This document shows positions 35,569 through 44,834 of a DNA stretch of 64,000 nt, in pieces. The notes under the pieces are model-generated. The model saw nothing but the letters and a program-made list of their open reading frames with translations, was not told the origin of the DNA and ran no database searches. The DNA comes from Pseudomonadota bacterium (lineage in GTDB: Bacteria; Pseudomonadota; Alphaproteobacteria; Rhizobiales; Hyphomicrobiaceae): the NCBI GenBank assembly GCA_023412805.1, contig JAEZRM010000137.1, forward strand, positions 1 through 64,000, read 5' to 3'. Positions within the stretch are counted from its first letter, which is position 1. Each line of letters opens with the position of its first letter. Made by a program: the position numbers and the translations under genes.

Positions 35569-36527
35569 GGCATACGGCCTTGAGCAAAGCGTCCCCCGAT
35601 GATAGCAGCGCGTACCGCACGGTCCGCGAAGCGCTCGGTGCGGCGGCGACGCATCTTACTGCTGCCGGCATCGTGGATGCCTCCGTAGACGCGCGCTATC
35701 TGGTGGCGCACGCACTCGGGCTCGATCGTGCGGCTCTGCTGCGCGCGCCGGAACGCGCGCTGGATGATGAGGAGCGCCACCGCCTCGCGAACCTGCTCGC
35801 CCACCGCACGGCTCGTGAGCCCATATCGCGGATTATCGGTGAACGTGCCTTTCACGGTCTCACGCTCGCGCTCAATGCCGAGACGCTCGACCCACGCCCC
35901 GATACCGAAACGGTAGTTGAAGTTGCATTGGCACTTGCTCAGCAGATCCCCTCACGGGACGGCCCGCTGAGAATTCTCGATCTCGGCACTGGCACGGGCG
36001 CCATTGCGCTCGCATTGCTCGCCGCCATCCCCGATGCCGAAGCGACCGCAACGGACATCAGCTCATTGGCCCTCGAAATCGCACGCCAGAACGCCGAGCG
36101 CCATGGGCTCGCCAACCGCATCCGCTTCGTCCGGTCGCACTGGCTTGAAGAAGTCCGGGACCGCTACCATCTCATGGTCAGCAACCCGCCCTATATACCA
36201 ACTGGCGAGATCACCGCCCTGGCCCCTGAAGTGGCCCGGTGGGATCCGCGGGCGGCGCTGGATGGCGGACCAGATGGCCTTGAGGCCTACCGCGCAATAC
36301 TTGCAGATACTTCGCGTGTTCTGGAAGCTTCCGGCTTTGCCGTATTCGAGGTCGGGCATGACCAAGCAGCGGCCGTATCTGCGATTGCCACGAAAAATGG
36401 CCTCGAACCGGCGCCGCTGAACTGGCCGCTTTTGCGCGATCTTGGTGGCAACACCCGCTGTGTTGCGGCTGCCACATCTGGTCGCAACTGGAAAATAAAT
36501 CTTGGAATCGTGGATCAAGGAGGCTAG
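35565..36527 (+). CDS. prmC: Release factor glutamine methyltransferase PrmC
   Basis: The SAM-dependent enzyme that N5-methylates the Gln of the GGQ motif in release factors. The 320-residue protein has an N-terminal helical domain (to about 85), PISRIIGERAFHGLTL, the SAM motif ILDLGTGTGAIALALL and the catalytic VSNPPYIP. It starts at a GTG overlapping the prfA stop (GTGA), so translation is probably coupled. A TTG at 35580 is an alternative start. Confidence 0.96.
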   Translation: MRHTALSKASPDDSSAYRTVREALGAAATHLTAAGIVDASVDARYLVAHALGLDRAALLRAPERALDDEERHRLANLLAHRTAREPISRIIGERAFHGLTLALNAETLDPRPDTETVVEVALALAQQIPSRDGPLRILDLGTGTGAIALALLAAIPDAEATATDISSLALEIARQNAERHGLANRIRFVRSHWLEEVRDRYHLMVSNPPYIPTGEITALAPEVARWDPRAALDGGPDGLEAYRAILADTSRVLEASGFAVFEVGHDQAAAVSAIATKNGLEPAPLNWPLLRDLGGNTRCVAAATSGRNWKINLGIVDQGG

Positions 36528-36900
36528 TTTACGGCCCAGGCAAAGCATGTGGTGCGTCCGAGCCAAGTCGGTTTTGAACCGTGGCGGGAGGACGAGCCCA
36601 GCTGGTGAGGGGCAGAGCAGGGTGCGTTAGCGCCAAACACTGCCAGGTCCACCTGAACTCCGTGATCGGGACGTGTGTCGCACCTTGGGGCCTTGGGTCG
36701 GGGGCGGTGCGTAAAGGATCACAGGGAACATCTCTGATGTAGGTCGGTGTTGTGCGGGCCTCGTTGCTTGTTGCCGTGACGGCATGACAGAACGTCATCC
36801 GTCATCGGGGCTGTAATGGGCCTGCTCGAATTGGAGCCACGAGTTCATGGCTCGGCGTGCTTGAACACGCAAGAACCCTTCGAGGAAAGAACGGGAGCCT
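36528..36900. other. Intergenic region before the DUF4167 gene
   Basis: This 373-base stretch is GC-rich with several small inverted repeats, such as GACGG/CCGTC pairs around 36778-36802. I could not match it to tRNA, 6S, SRP or riboswitch consensus features. It ends in GAACGGGAG, the ribosome binding site of the next gene. Confidence 0.4.
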
Positions 36901-37866
36901 ATGAGGCAGGGTCAGCAGCATCGCCGCGGGCGTAGCCGCGGCAGCAGCGGTGGCAATGGCAGCCACAATAATCACCACCGCAAAGGGCAAAACCCGCTCG
37001 CGCGCAGCTTCGAGTCGAACGGCCCGGACGTGAAGGTCCGGGGCACAGCCGCCGACGTCGCAGCCAAGTACATCGCGCTGGCCCGTGACGCCCAGTCCTC
37101 GGGCGATCCCGTCCTGGCGGAGAACTATCTCCAGCACGCCGAACACTACAACCGCATGATCATCGCCTACCGCGAGCAGCAGACACAGCAGGGTAGCGAT
37201 CCAGCCAATGCCAACGGTCATCGCCATCGCCCCATGCATGGGGGCGACATGGGCGAAGCCGGCGAGGAAACCGACGGCGAGCCGATCGATCCGGGCATGA
37301 GCGATCAGCCCACAGTCCCCACTTTTGCACGTCATCCCGGCCAGGAGCCTCAGCCCCAGCCGCGCCACGAAAATGGCAGCGGGCGCCACGACGAACGTCG
37401 GGACGATCGCCGAGATGAGCGCCGTGACGACCGCCGCCAGCACGGTCGCCAGCAGGATCACCGTTCCGACAGTCGCCATGAGGGCCGTCACGAGGGGCGC
37501 AACGACCGCGGCGACCGTGGCGACAGCCCACGCTTCCGCGACCGGCGCTACGAGCGGCCCGACTATCGCAGTGATCGCGCGGAGCGCCCGGAGCGCCTGG
37601 ATCGTGCAGAACGCAGCGAAGGTATGGATGAGCCGCGCCCCATCCGCGAGCCTGTGCCCACCGAACAGCCGCAGCCCGTCATCGAAGCCACGGAGGCGCC
37701 ACCCGCTCGTGAGGCCCCGCAGCCTCGCCGTCGCGGCGAGCGCTTCGACATGATGAAGGATCAGCCGGAATTCCTGCGCCGCCCCGTGCGCCGCCCGCGG
37801 CGTGAAGAGGCGTCGGAGGATCGCGAACCGGATGCAGACGGCGCTCAGGAGAAGCCGGGCGCTTGA
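36901..37866 (+). CDS. DUF4167 domain protein with a charged low-complexity tail
   Basis: A 321-residue protein. The N-terminal 25 residues are Arg/Gly/Ser-rich, followed by the conserved DUF4167 helix region (about 30-100): NPLARSFESNGPDVKVRGTA, AAKYIALARDAQSSGDPVLA, ENYLQHAEHYNRMI. The rest is dominated by Arg/Asp/His/Glu repeats such as DERRDDRRDERRDDRR, and ends in a basic RRPVRRPRREEA stretch. The composition suggests nucleic-acid binding, which is inference. DUF4167 is an alphaproteobacterial family often seen after prmC. A strong terminator follows. Confidence 0.9.
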   Translation: MRQGQQHRRGRSRGSSGGNGSHNNHHRKGQNPLARSFESNGPDVKVRGTAADVAAKYIALARDAQSSGDPVLAENYLQHAEHYNRMIIAYREQQTQQGSDPANANGHRHRPMHGGDMGEAGEETDGEPIDPGMSDQPTVPTFARHPGQEPQPQPRHENGSGRHDERRDDRRDERRDDRRQHGRQQDHRSDSRHEGRHEGRNDRGDRGDSPRFRDRRYERPDYRSDRAERPERLDRAERSEGMDEPRPIREPVPTEQPQPVIEATEAPPAREAPQPRRRGERFDMMKDQPEFLRRPVRRPRREEASEDREPDADGAQEKPGA

Positions 37867-37888
37867 GCGCTGCCAGTTGTTTCAAGTT

Positions 37889-37921
37889 AAAAGGTCGGCA
37901 CATCGCGTGCCGGCCTTTTTT
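37889..37921 (+). terminator. Rho-independent terminator after the DUF4167 gene
   Basis: AAAAGGTCGGCAC pairs with GTGCCGGCCTTTT (one G-U pair) around an ATCGC loop, and the T-run continues to 37921. Confidence 0.9.
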
Positions 37922-38033
37922 GTTGAGCGGCTTCTATGCCATGACCTGCATAAACCCGACCCCGCCCTCGTCTTGCCGGCCGAATCGTGCCTCTGATCGC
38001 TTAAGAGTTGCATCGCGGACCAGTGAGGAGCCC

Positions 38034-38996
38034 ATGGCCGAGCAAGTCAGCCTCAGGACGAAGGCCCAGCCGCGCCGCGCCGCGAACAATGGCGCAAAGT
38101 CGAAACCCGCACGCTCCGGCACAGCCGCCGCCAAATCCGGCTTCGGGAAGAAGACGATCGCGCTCGTCTATGATTTCGACGGCACGCTCTCGCCGCGCCC
38201 CATGCAGGAGTATACTTTCCTGCCCAAGATCGGCGAGGACCCCAAGGCCTTCTGGCGCGAGTGCAATGAGACGGCGCGCGCGCAGGATGCCGATCCGCTG
38301 ATCACTTACATGCACCTGATGTACAAGAAGGCCAAGGCGCGCGGCGTGCGCATCGATCGAGACGATCTGGTCGCGCTGGGCCGCGATGTCGAGCTATTTC
38401 CAGGAGTCGATGAGTGGTTCGGCGCCGTGGCCGAATACATTCAAATTCGCTCCGAACTGAGCCAGGGCGTTGAACTGCGCCACTACCTGATCTCATCGGG
38501 CCTCGTGGAGATCATCGAGGGCACGCGGATCCGCAAGCACTTTCACAACGTGTTCGCGTCGGAATACTGGTTCGATCCCTACGACGTGCCCTATCCCAAG
38601 CGGGTCATCACGGATACGGGCAAGACGCAGTATCTGTTCCGGATCAACAAGGGCATCGAGAAGCTCGGCGACTCGATCAACGAGCACATGCCGGAAGTGC
38701 AGCGCCCGATTCCGTTTTCCAACATGATCTATTTCGGTGACGGCGATACCGATGTGCCGTCCATGGCCGTGACCCGGAAAAACGGCGGTCATGCCATTGC
38801 TGTTCACTCGGGTGGCAAGGCACGCGCGAAGTGCGTCAACCTGTTCAAGGCCGGCCGCTGCGATTTCTTCGCACAAGCCGACTACCGGCGCGGCTCGGAG
38901 CTTTTCAAGCGTACGACGCTCCTCATCGATCGGATACTTGCCGACATCCGCGTTCAGGAAGAGACGTGGCGCATGGCCCGCGCCATCGATCGTTAG
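38034..38996 (+). CDS. HAD-superfamily hydrolase
   Basis: A 320-residue haloacid-dehalogenase-type hydrolase. A basic Ala/Lys-rich N-terminal 40 residues precede motif I, ALVYDFDGTLSP. A helical cap region follows, then the motif II-like LRHYLISSGLVEII and motif IV MIYFGDGDTDVPSMAV. The likely activity is a phosphatase with unknown substrate. TGAGGAG lies just before the ATG at 38034. Its stop codon overlaps that of the converging glycerophosphodiesterase gene. Confidence 0.88.
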   Translation: MAEQVSLRTKAQPRRAANNGAKSKPARSGTAAAKSGFGKKTIALVYDFDGTLSPRPMQEYTFLPKIGEDPKAFWRECNETARAQDADPLITYMHLMYKKAKARGVRIDRDDLVALGRDVELFPGVDEWFGAVAEYIQIRSELSQGVELRHYLISSGLVEIIEGTRIRKHFHNVFASEYWFDPYDVPYPKRVITDTGKTQYLFRINKGIEKLGDSINEHMPEVQRPIPFSNMIYFGDGDTDVPSMAVTRKNGGHAIAVHSGGKARAKCVNLFKAGRCDFFAQADYRRGSELFKRTTLLIDRILADIRVQEETWRMARAIDR

Positions 38997-39751
38997 GGTC
39001 GATAGCCTTCAAACACTGCGGCATCCGCCCATTTCGCGGCGATGGCGCGTTCGCGCTCGTTGCGCACGGTCCACGTGAAGAGCGGCAGTCCGAGCGCTTC
39101 ACGCGTGAAGCGCGTCACCGGCGTCGGCAGTGCGCGCACGTGATAGGAAAAGAACGAGGGCTCGGCTTCGCGGCTTTCGAGCAGATACGTGAGGCTGATC
39201 GCGCGCGCGGCGTCGATCTTGTTCGGCCACCAGTTGTGGATTGTGTAGTCCGTCGCGATGATGCCGCGCGGGACTTGCGGCGCGAGTGCCTTGCAGCGCG
39301 CCATCACCGCAGGATCGAAGGACTTGAGGCAGATAGGGCCCTTGTACGACGTCGTCAGAGACGCAACGGCTTCGAGAAAGCCCGCCTTGGGTGCATCGAA
39401 ATCGCTCTTGATCTCGACGACGAGGGGCACGCGCCCGCCCACCATTTCCAGGAATCCGGCGTACGTGAGAATGGGCGTATCCTGTCCGCGATATCTGAGC
39501 TTTGCCAGCTCGGCGGGCGTCTGCGCATCGATCAACCCGTCGGCATCGATGAGCCGCTTCAGCGCCCGATCGTGGAACACCATCGGCGTGCCATCGGACG
39601 CGGGCTGCAAGTCGCACTCGATGCCATAGCCGCCCTCGATGGCGGCGAGGAATGCCGGTCCCGTATTTTCGAGCACGCCCGCATTGCGATCATGCAAACC
39701 GCGATGGGCAATCGGTCGGATGAACTGGCTGCGGTCGAGCGGTGGCCCCAC
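38993..39751 (-). CDS. Glycerophosphodiester phosphodiesterase
   Basis: A 252-residue TIM-barrel enzyme that hydrolyses glycerophosphodiesters to glycerol-3-phosphate and an alcohol. It has PIAHRGLHDRNAGVLENT with the catalytic His and metal-binding Glu, GIECDLQPASDGTPMVFHD, VPLVVEIKSDF and the late LFTWTVRNERE. I chose a GTG start at 39751, four bases after the zapA stop, with AGGGAG upstream; the longer open frame overlaps zapA in another register. No signal peptide is seen, so it is probably cytoplasmic. Confidence 0.92.
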   Translation of the reverse strand: MGPPLDRSQFIRPIAHRGLHDRNAGVLENTGPAFLAAIEGGYGIECDLQPASDGTPMVFHDRALKRLIDADGLIDAQTPAELAKLRYRGQDTPILTYAGFLEMVGGRVPLVVEIKSDFDAPKAGFLEAVASLTTSYKGPICLKSFDPAVMARCKALAPQVPRGIIATDYTIHNWWPNKIDAARAISLTYLLESREAEPSFFSYHVRALPTPVTRFTREALGLPLFTWTVRNERERAIAAKWADAAVFEGYRP

Positions 39752-39755
39752 GATC

Positions 39756-39983
39756 TCACACTCCCTGCGCCTCGAGACGCGCCTGGGCATCGAGCAACTC
39801 ATCGGCCAGCATGAGCGCCGCCATGAGCAGCAAGCGATCGTCACCGGCAGCGGAGAACTCGCCAGCGAGGCTGTCGACGCGCTGGCGCACGATATCAGAA
39901 AGCGCCAGCAGGCGCGCCTCCTCGCCATCGCCGCACTTCAGGCGATAGGTCCGGCCATTGATCGTGATGGTCGCCTGCCCCAT
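39756..39983 (-). CDS. zapA: Cell division protein ZapA
   Basis: A 75-residue ZapA that binds FtsZ and stabilises the Z-ring. It matches the family from MGQATITINGRTYRLKCGDG through LLALSDIVRQRVDSL to LLLMAALMLADELLDAQARL. It is shorter than most alphaproteobacterial ZapA proteins, which usually have a longer C-terminal coiled coil. The upstream neighbour is a DUF4164 gene, the usual arrangement in this group, with 48 bases between them. Confidence 0.9.
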   Translation of the reverse strand: MGQATITINGRTYRLKCGDGEEARLLALSDIVRQRVDSLAGEFSAAGDDRLLLMAALMLADELLDAQARLEAQGV

Positions 39984-40031
39984 ACCCCGTCCCGCTGCCG
40001 ACCCCGCCCGGCGGCGGAATTGCCATTCACA

Positions 40032-40394
40032 CTACTGCTCAGTGTCGATGAGGCTCCGAAGTGAATCGATCACCCAATCAATGCGATTGAGCACCTGATC
40101 GCGCCCCTCTTCGAGCGCCCGAATACGGCTCTCTGCCTTCTCGATCTCTGCGAGCAACCGGTCGCGCTCACTTTCGAGCTTTGCGACGCGCGCCAGGAGT
40201 GCTGCCGGATCGATCGTGGCCGGGCTCTGCGCAGCCGCACGCTTCGCGGATGTCTTGGATTTGCCGGTGGCCGTGCCGCGCGCCTTCTTGCCGGCCGCCG
40301 CGGATTTCTTTGCAGCCTTGGAGGCCGGCTGCTTCGATGTAAGCGCCTTGGAGGCGGGCGACTTACGCGACTTACCGCTGCCACGCTCGCTCAT
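40032..40394 (-). CDS. DUF4164 family coiled-coil protein
   Basis: A 120-residue protein. The N-terminal half is a Lys/Ala/Ser-rich basic tail resembling histone-like tails, and the C-terminal 55 residues form a coiled coil (LLARVAKLESERDRLLAEIE, ALEEGRDQVLNRIDWVIDSL). The family commonly precedes zapA in Hyphomicrobiales. Its function is not established; a role near the divisome is guilt by association. The ATG at 40394 is chosen over an upstream in-frame codon. Confidence 0.8.
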   Translation of the reverse strand: MSERGSGKSRKSPASKALTSKQPASKAAKKSAAAGKKARGTATGKSKTSAKRAAAQSPATIDPAALLARVAKLESERDRLLAEIEKAESRIRALEEGRDQVLNRIDWVIDSLRSLIDTEQ

Positions 40395-40548
40395 GTCGAA
40401 CCTTCCCGTCAGCGGAAAGTGGCAACCGTGCGCCGCGCACAATCCCCCCGCCGAACAAAACTTAAGTGTCGCGCCACCTGCGCGTCAATCGCGATCAAAG
40501 TAGGTAACGTATGCAATGAACTGATCGTGTCACTCGTGCAAGCAATGC

Positions 40549-40965
40549 TCAACCGCGCAATGGCTCACCGCTCGGGGTCGCCGATATAATAACGATGGCC
40601 TGCGCCATTGGAAAATCATCCGTAATTGTCAGATCGATCCGCGCTTCGTACCCGGGCGGCGTGATGCGCGCGAGCTGAGCCGCCGCGCCGCCGGTCAGTT
40701 TCAGCGTCGGGCGTCCCGACGGCAGATTGACGACACCCATGTCTCGCCAGAACACGCCTTTGCGCAGACCTGTGCCGAGCGCCTTCGAGCACGCTTCCTT
40801 CGCCGCGAAGCGCTTCGCGTAGGATGCCGCGCGCTGTCGGCGTCGATCGGACCTTTGCCGTTCAACGTCCGTGAAAATCCGATTGAGAAAGCGATCGCCG
40901 TAAAGCTCGATCGTGCGCTCGATACGGCGGATGTCGATGACATCATTGCCGAGACCGAGGATCAT
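40549..40965 (-). CDS. acpS: Holo-[acyl-carrier-protein] synthase AcpS
   Basis: Transfers 4'-phosphopantetheine from CoA to acyl carrier protein for fatty-acid synthesis. The 138-residue protein has MILGLGNDVIDIRRIERTIE with the metal-binding Asp, RFLNRIFTDVE, the conserved YAKRFAAKEACSKALGTG helix and the late LKLTGGAAAQLA segment. It overlaps pdxJ by four bases, so the two are coupled, as in many proteobacteria. Confidence 0.97.
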   Translation of the reverse strand: MILGLGNDVIDIRRIERTIELYGDRFLNRIFTDVERQRSDRRRQRAASYAKRFAAKEACSKALGTGLRKGVFWRDMGVVNLPSGRPTLKLTGGAAAQLARITPPGYEARIDLTITDDFPMAQAIVIISATPSGEPLRG

Positions 40966-41726
40966 GGCGCGCGTGCCTCGCGCATGAGGCGGCTCATGTG
41001 CTCGATAGCCGGCCGCAAGCCGATCATGATCGCCTCGCCGATGAGGAAATGCCCGATATTGAGTTCGGCAATTTCGGGAAGGCGCGCGACTTCGCCAACG
41101 GTATTGTACGTGAGGCCATGTCCGGCGTGCACTTCGAGACCGGCAGCACGCGCCTCGCGTGCGCCTTGCCGCAGACGCTGGATCTCATGCTCGACGCGCT
41201 GCCAGTCGTTCGCGAGCGCGTGCTCGCAATACGTTCCCGTGTGCAATTCGACGATGTCGGCGCCGAGCTTCGCCGCCGCCTCAATGGGCGCGCGATCCGG
41301 CTCGATGAAAAGCGAGACGCGGATGCCCGCTGCCTTGAGCTCGCCGATGCAGCGCTCGAGAAAGCTGCCAGCGCCGACCACATCGAGGCCGCCTTCGGTC
41401 GTGCGCTCCTCGCGTTTCTCCGGAACCAGACAGCATGCGTGCGGTACGGTCTTCAGCGCGATGGCCAGCATCTCAGCCGTTGCCGCCATCTCGAAATTGA
41501 GTGGACGCGTAATCTCAGCTTTGAGGCGCGCGATGTCATCGTCGCGAATGTGGCGGCGATCCTCACGCAAGTGCGCCGTGATGCCGTCGGCACCGGCCTC
41601 GATCGCCAGATGCGCGGCACGCACGGGATCGGGATGCTGCCCGCCGCGGGCATTACGCACTGTGGCGACGTGATCGACGTTGATGCCGAGGCGCAGGGCC
41701 GCGGGCAATGATCGGTCGTGTGACAT
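40962..41726 (-). CDS. pdxJ: Pyridoxine 5'-phosphate synthase PdxJ
   Basis: The ring-closing enzyme of DXP-dependent vitamin B6 synthesis. The 254-residue TIM barrel has LRLGINVDHVATVRNARGG, ADGITAHLREDRRHI, VSLFIEPD, IVELHTGTYCE and VHAGHGLTYNTVGEVA. All are characteristic of PdxJ. It is in an rsh-DUF2062-pdxJ-acpS block, a common alphaproteobacterial order. Confidence 0.97.
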   Translation of the reverse strand: MSHDRSLPAALRLGINVDHVATVRNARGGQHPDPVRAAHLAIEAGADGITAHLREDRRHIRDDDIARLKAEITRPLNFEMAATAEMLAIALKTVPHACCLVPEKREERTTEGGLDVVGAGSFLERCIGELKAAGIRVSLFIEPDRAPIEAAAKLGADIVELHTGTYCEHALANDWQRVEHEIQRLRQGAREARAAGLEVHAGHGLTYNTVGEVARLPEIAELNIGHFLIGEAIMIGLRPAIEHMSRLMREARAP

Positions 41727-41774
41727 GACGTGCGGCTTCGCCTCTTATGGCCGGCGCAGCCATGGGGCCTTGCG

Positions 41775-42338
41775 TCAAGCCTGCTGTTGGCGGCGCGTAT
41801 GGAAGACCTCGGCCGCCCGGCGGCCTATGAAATAGAGGGCCGAGCCGGAAATCAACCCCAGCACGAGGCTACCGACAAAGAGTGGTTTAAGGATCGGCCA
41901 CAGGAGCTTGCCGGCGGCATCGAGCGCGCTCAGCGGGTCCATGCGGGATGTCGACGTTTCGGCAAGCCGCGCGAGCGTGCGCTGGAACTCCTCGACCGTC
42001 ATGGCGCCCGCTTCACCGAGCAGCATGATCCCGAGGAGATACGAGCCGACCCACATCGCCGGCCACGTCAGTGGATTGCCGGCCCACGTTCCGAGCACGG
42101 CGGCGCCGACATTGGCGCGTCCGAGCCAGGCGATCGCGACGGCCATGAACATCTGAACGCCGAGCACCGGCAGAAACGCGACGAACACGCCCGTCGCGAG
42201 GCCAAGCCCCACGGCATGGGGCGTCGTCTCGAGACGCAGTACCGACGCCCATGCGCGGCTCACGCTCCGGCCTTCCATTCTGCCGTTCCTGTTGTGATGG
42301 CCGAACGTCCCGACACGCCGATAAGGCCAGATCGTCAT
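41775..42338 (-). CDS. DUF2062 membrane protein
   Basis: A 187-residue membrane protein with three or four hydrophobic segments. It shows the DUF2062 core TTPHAVGLGLATGVFVAFLP, the following GVQMFMAVAIAWLGRANVG and TWAGNPLTWPAMW, and a last TM helix FVGSLVLGLISGSALYFIG. The ATG at 42338 is used because MTIWPYRRV resembles the basic N-terminus of relatives; an ATG at 42278 is possible. The role is unknown, though it travels with rsh and pdxJ. Confidence 0.87.
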   Translation of the reverse strand: MTIWPYRRVGTFGHHNRNGRMEGRSVSRAWASVLRLETTPHAVGLGLATGVFVAFLPVLGVQMFMAVAIAWLGRANVGAAVLGTWAGNPLTWPAMWVGSYLLGIMLLGEAGAMTVEEFQRTLARLAETSTSRMDPLSALDAAGKLLWPILKPLFVGSLVLGLISGSALYFIGRRAAEVFHTRRQQQA

Positions 42339-42424
42339 GGCGCCGCACTCGCGTTGGAAGTTGAAGCTACATGAGCGCCCTTTACGGCTCCCTTGTGACG
42401 CAACGCGTGTACTGGAGACACACC

Positions 42425-44677
42425 TCAGGCAAATACGCGCTCAACCTTGCTCACAACCGACTTGCTCTTAAGCCCGTTGATGATGCGGTTGAGATGCGCG
42501 AGATCGAAGACCTCGACCTCGATCAGCATCTCCGTGAAGTCGGCACCACGGTGCAGCATCCGGAGGTTGTCGATATTGCCGTCGTCCTCGCCGATCACTT
42601 GTGCAATCTGCGCGAGCGTCCCCGGCTCGTTCAGCACCGTCACAGAAATACGAGCGGGAAAACGCTCCGGCGCCTCCTGGTTGATATCCCAGGTGACGTC
42701 GATCCAACGCTCGTGTTCGAACTCACTCAGACGCGGGGAATGGATCTGGAAGATGCGGATTCCCTCTCCGGGCGTCAAGACACCGACAATACGGTCGCCG
42801 GGCACGGCCCCGCCGGGCTCGAAGGATACCGGCACGTCATTGCGGATCCCGCGGATGACAATACCCTTGCCGGCGGCACCACTGACCCCGCCTGTGCCAC
42901 TGCTCGTCGGCCAGCGGAACTTGAGACCTATCACCTTGGACAGATTGAACCAGCCCTCCTCGCCACCTTCGCCATTCTCGTAGCGATTGCGCGGCCGCAC
43001 GCGCGAGGCCGACGGAAGTTGCTCGGCGGCTTCCGGAGCGATCGCGCGGATAACATCGGCGATCGGCAGCTCGCTGCGGCCGACCGCAGCGTGCACGTCA
43101 TCGACCGTCTTGTGCGTGAGCCGCGCCAGCGCCCGGCGCAGGCGATCGTCGGAATAGTCCTGGCCGATTTTGGCAAAGGCGGAGCCTAACAGACGGCGAC
43201 CGAGCTCGGCGTACTGACGGCGGAGCGAGTCGCGCGCGGCACGCCGGATCGAGCTGCGCGCCTTGCCGGTGACTGCAATGCGCTCCCAGGCGGCGGGCGG
43301 CGTACGGCTCGACGAGGTGAGGATTTGAACCTCGTCACCATTGCGCAGCTGAGTCGAGAGCGGCATCTGGCGGCCGTTGATGCTCGCGCCGACACAAGAG
43401 TTTCCGACATCCGTGTGGACGGCATACGCAAAATCGATCGGCGTCGCGCCCTGCGGCAGAGCGATGAGGCGACCCTTGGGCGTGAAGCAAAAAACCTGAT
43501 CGTGAAACAGCTCGAGCTTCGTGTGCTCGAGGAACTCCTCGGAGTTGTCGCCTTCGAGCAGCGTCTCGACGAGGCGACGCAGCCAGATGTACGGCCCCAT
43601 TTCGCGCATGGCTTCGGGCGTCGCCGCCTTGCCGTTCATGCGCGACAGATCCTTGTAGAACGTGTGGGCGGCGACACCGTACTCGGCCGTCACATGCATG
43701 GGCTGAGTGCGCAACTGCAGCTCGACGCGCTGATGGCGCGGACCGACGATCGTCGTGTGAATCGAGCGATAGCCGTTCTGTTTCGGCGTCGAGATATAAT
43801 CCTTGAAGCGGCCCGGCACCGCGCGCCACGTCGTGTGGACGAGACCGAGACCACGGTAGCAGTCGTCGATCGTGTTGCAGATGACGCGGAAGCCGTACAG
43901 GTCCGATAGCTGCTCGAGCGAAATCTGGCGGTTCTGCATTTTGCGCCAGATCGAGTACGGCTTCTTCTCGCGCCCGGTTACTTCGGCGCTGAAGTTGGCT
44001 TCGTCAAGCTTTGCGATGAGACTCTGACGAATTTCCTCGACGAGGCCCTGGTTGTTCTCGTTCAGGCGGTCGAGGCGCTCGCGCACCGTCCTGTAGGCCT
44101 CGGGATGAAGCCAGCGGAAGGCCAGATCCTCGAGCTCCTCGCGCATGGCCTGAATGCCCATGCGGCCGGCGAGCGGCGCATAGATCTCCAGCGTCTCCTC
44201 GCTGTTGCGCCGGCGGCTCTCCGGCGACATGTGCTCGAGGGTGCGCATGTTGTGCAGGCGATCGGCGAGCTTGACGAGCAGGACGCGGATGTCGGTCGAG
44301 ATGGCGACCAGAAGTTTTCTGAAATTCTCGGCCTGCTCGGCCTTCTTGGAAACGAGGTCGAGGCGCTTGATCTTGGTGAGGCCATCGACGAGCACACCGA
44401 TCTCGGGCCCGAAGAGCTGGTCGATCTCGGCACGTGTCGCCTCGGTATCCTCGATCACATCGTGCAGAAGCGCGGTTGCGATCGTGGCGTCGTCGAGCTT
44501 CAGATCGGTCAGGATCGCCGCGACTTCGAGCGGATGGGAAAAATAGGGATCGCCCGAAGCCCGCTTCTGATGGCCGTGCGCGCGCATGGCATAGACGTAG
44601 GCGCGATTGAGCAGCGTCTCGTCGGCCTTCGGATCATAGCGAAGGACGCGCTCGACGAGCTCGTACTGACGCATCAT
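42425..44677 (-). CDS. rsh: Bifunctional (p)ppGpp synthetase/hydrolase (RSH)
   Basis: The stringent-response enzyme of alphaproteobacteria. The 750-residue protein has the HD hydrolase domain (about 25-180; ALLHDVIEDTEA), the synthetase domain (about 240-350; GRFKDYISTPKQNGYRSIHT, where RxKD is the signature of bifunctional enzymes), TGS (about 390-455; VFCFTPKGRLIALPQGATPI), a helical region and a C-terminal ACT domain. Two adjacent Met codons make the start uncertain by one residue. rpoZ lies 157 bases upstream on the same strand, as in many bacteria. Confidence 0.96.
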   Translation of the reverse strand: MMRQYELVERVLRYDPKADETLLNRAYVYAMRAHGHQKRASGDPYFSHPLEVAAILTDLKLDDATIATALLHDVIEDTEATRAEIDQLFGPEIGVLVDGLTKIKRLDLVSKKAEQAENFRKLLVAISTDIRVLLVKLADRLHNMRTLEHMSPESRRRNSEETLEIYAPLAGRMGIQAMREELEDLAFRWLHPEAYRTVRERLDRLNENNQGLVEEIRQSLIAKLDEANFSAEVTGREKKPYSIWRKMQNRQISLEQLSDLYGFRVICNTIDDCYRGLGLVHTTWRAVPGRFKDYISTPKQNGYRSIHTTIVGPRHQRVELQLRTQPMHVTAEYGVAAHTFYKDLSRMNGKAATPEAMREMGPYIWLRRLVETLLEGDNSEEFLEHTKLELFHDQVFCFTPKGRLIALPQGATPIDFAYAVHTDVGNSCVGASINGRQMPLSTQLRNGDEVQILTSSSRTPPAAWERIAVTGKARSSIRRAARDSLRRQYAELGRRLLGSAFAKIGQDYSDDRLRRALARLTHKTVDDVHAAVGRSELPIADVIRAIAPEAAEQLPSASRVRPRNRYENGEGGEEGWFNLSKVIGLKFRWPTSSGTGGVSGAAGKGIVIRGIRNDVPVSFEPGGAVPGDRIVGVLTPGEGIRIFQIHSPRLSEFEHERWIDVTWDINQEAPERFPARISVTVLNEPGTLAQIAQVIGEDDGNIDNLRMLHRGADFTEMLIEVEVFDLAHLNRIINGLKSKSVVSKVERVFA

Positions 44678-44834
44678 GGCGCTTCAAGCCTCTGCACCCG
44701 CCGCCGCGGCCCAACGCGCGCGTGCTGGCCCCGCGCGATATCTCTCCTCATGAACCATAAGCATGAGTCCTCGCCGCGGCTAGCTCGAGCCGCGGCGCCG
44801 GATACGACAACGCTGGATGGAAACGCGGGCGCGC

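Noticed and set aside
36528..36900. Possible structured RNA before the DUF4167 gene
   Set aside because: Local inverted repeats are present, but I could not match 6S, SRP RNA, tRNA or any riboswitch consensus.
43318..43345. tRNA-like GGATTTGAACC-type sequence
   Set aside because: It lies inside the rsh coding region with no cloverleaf around it; no other T-loop-like sequence in the gaps forms a tRNA.
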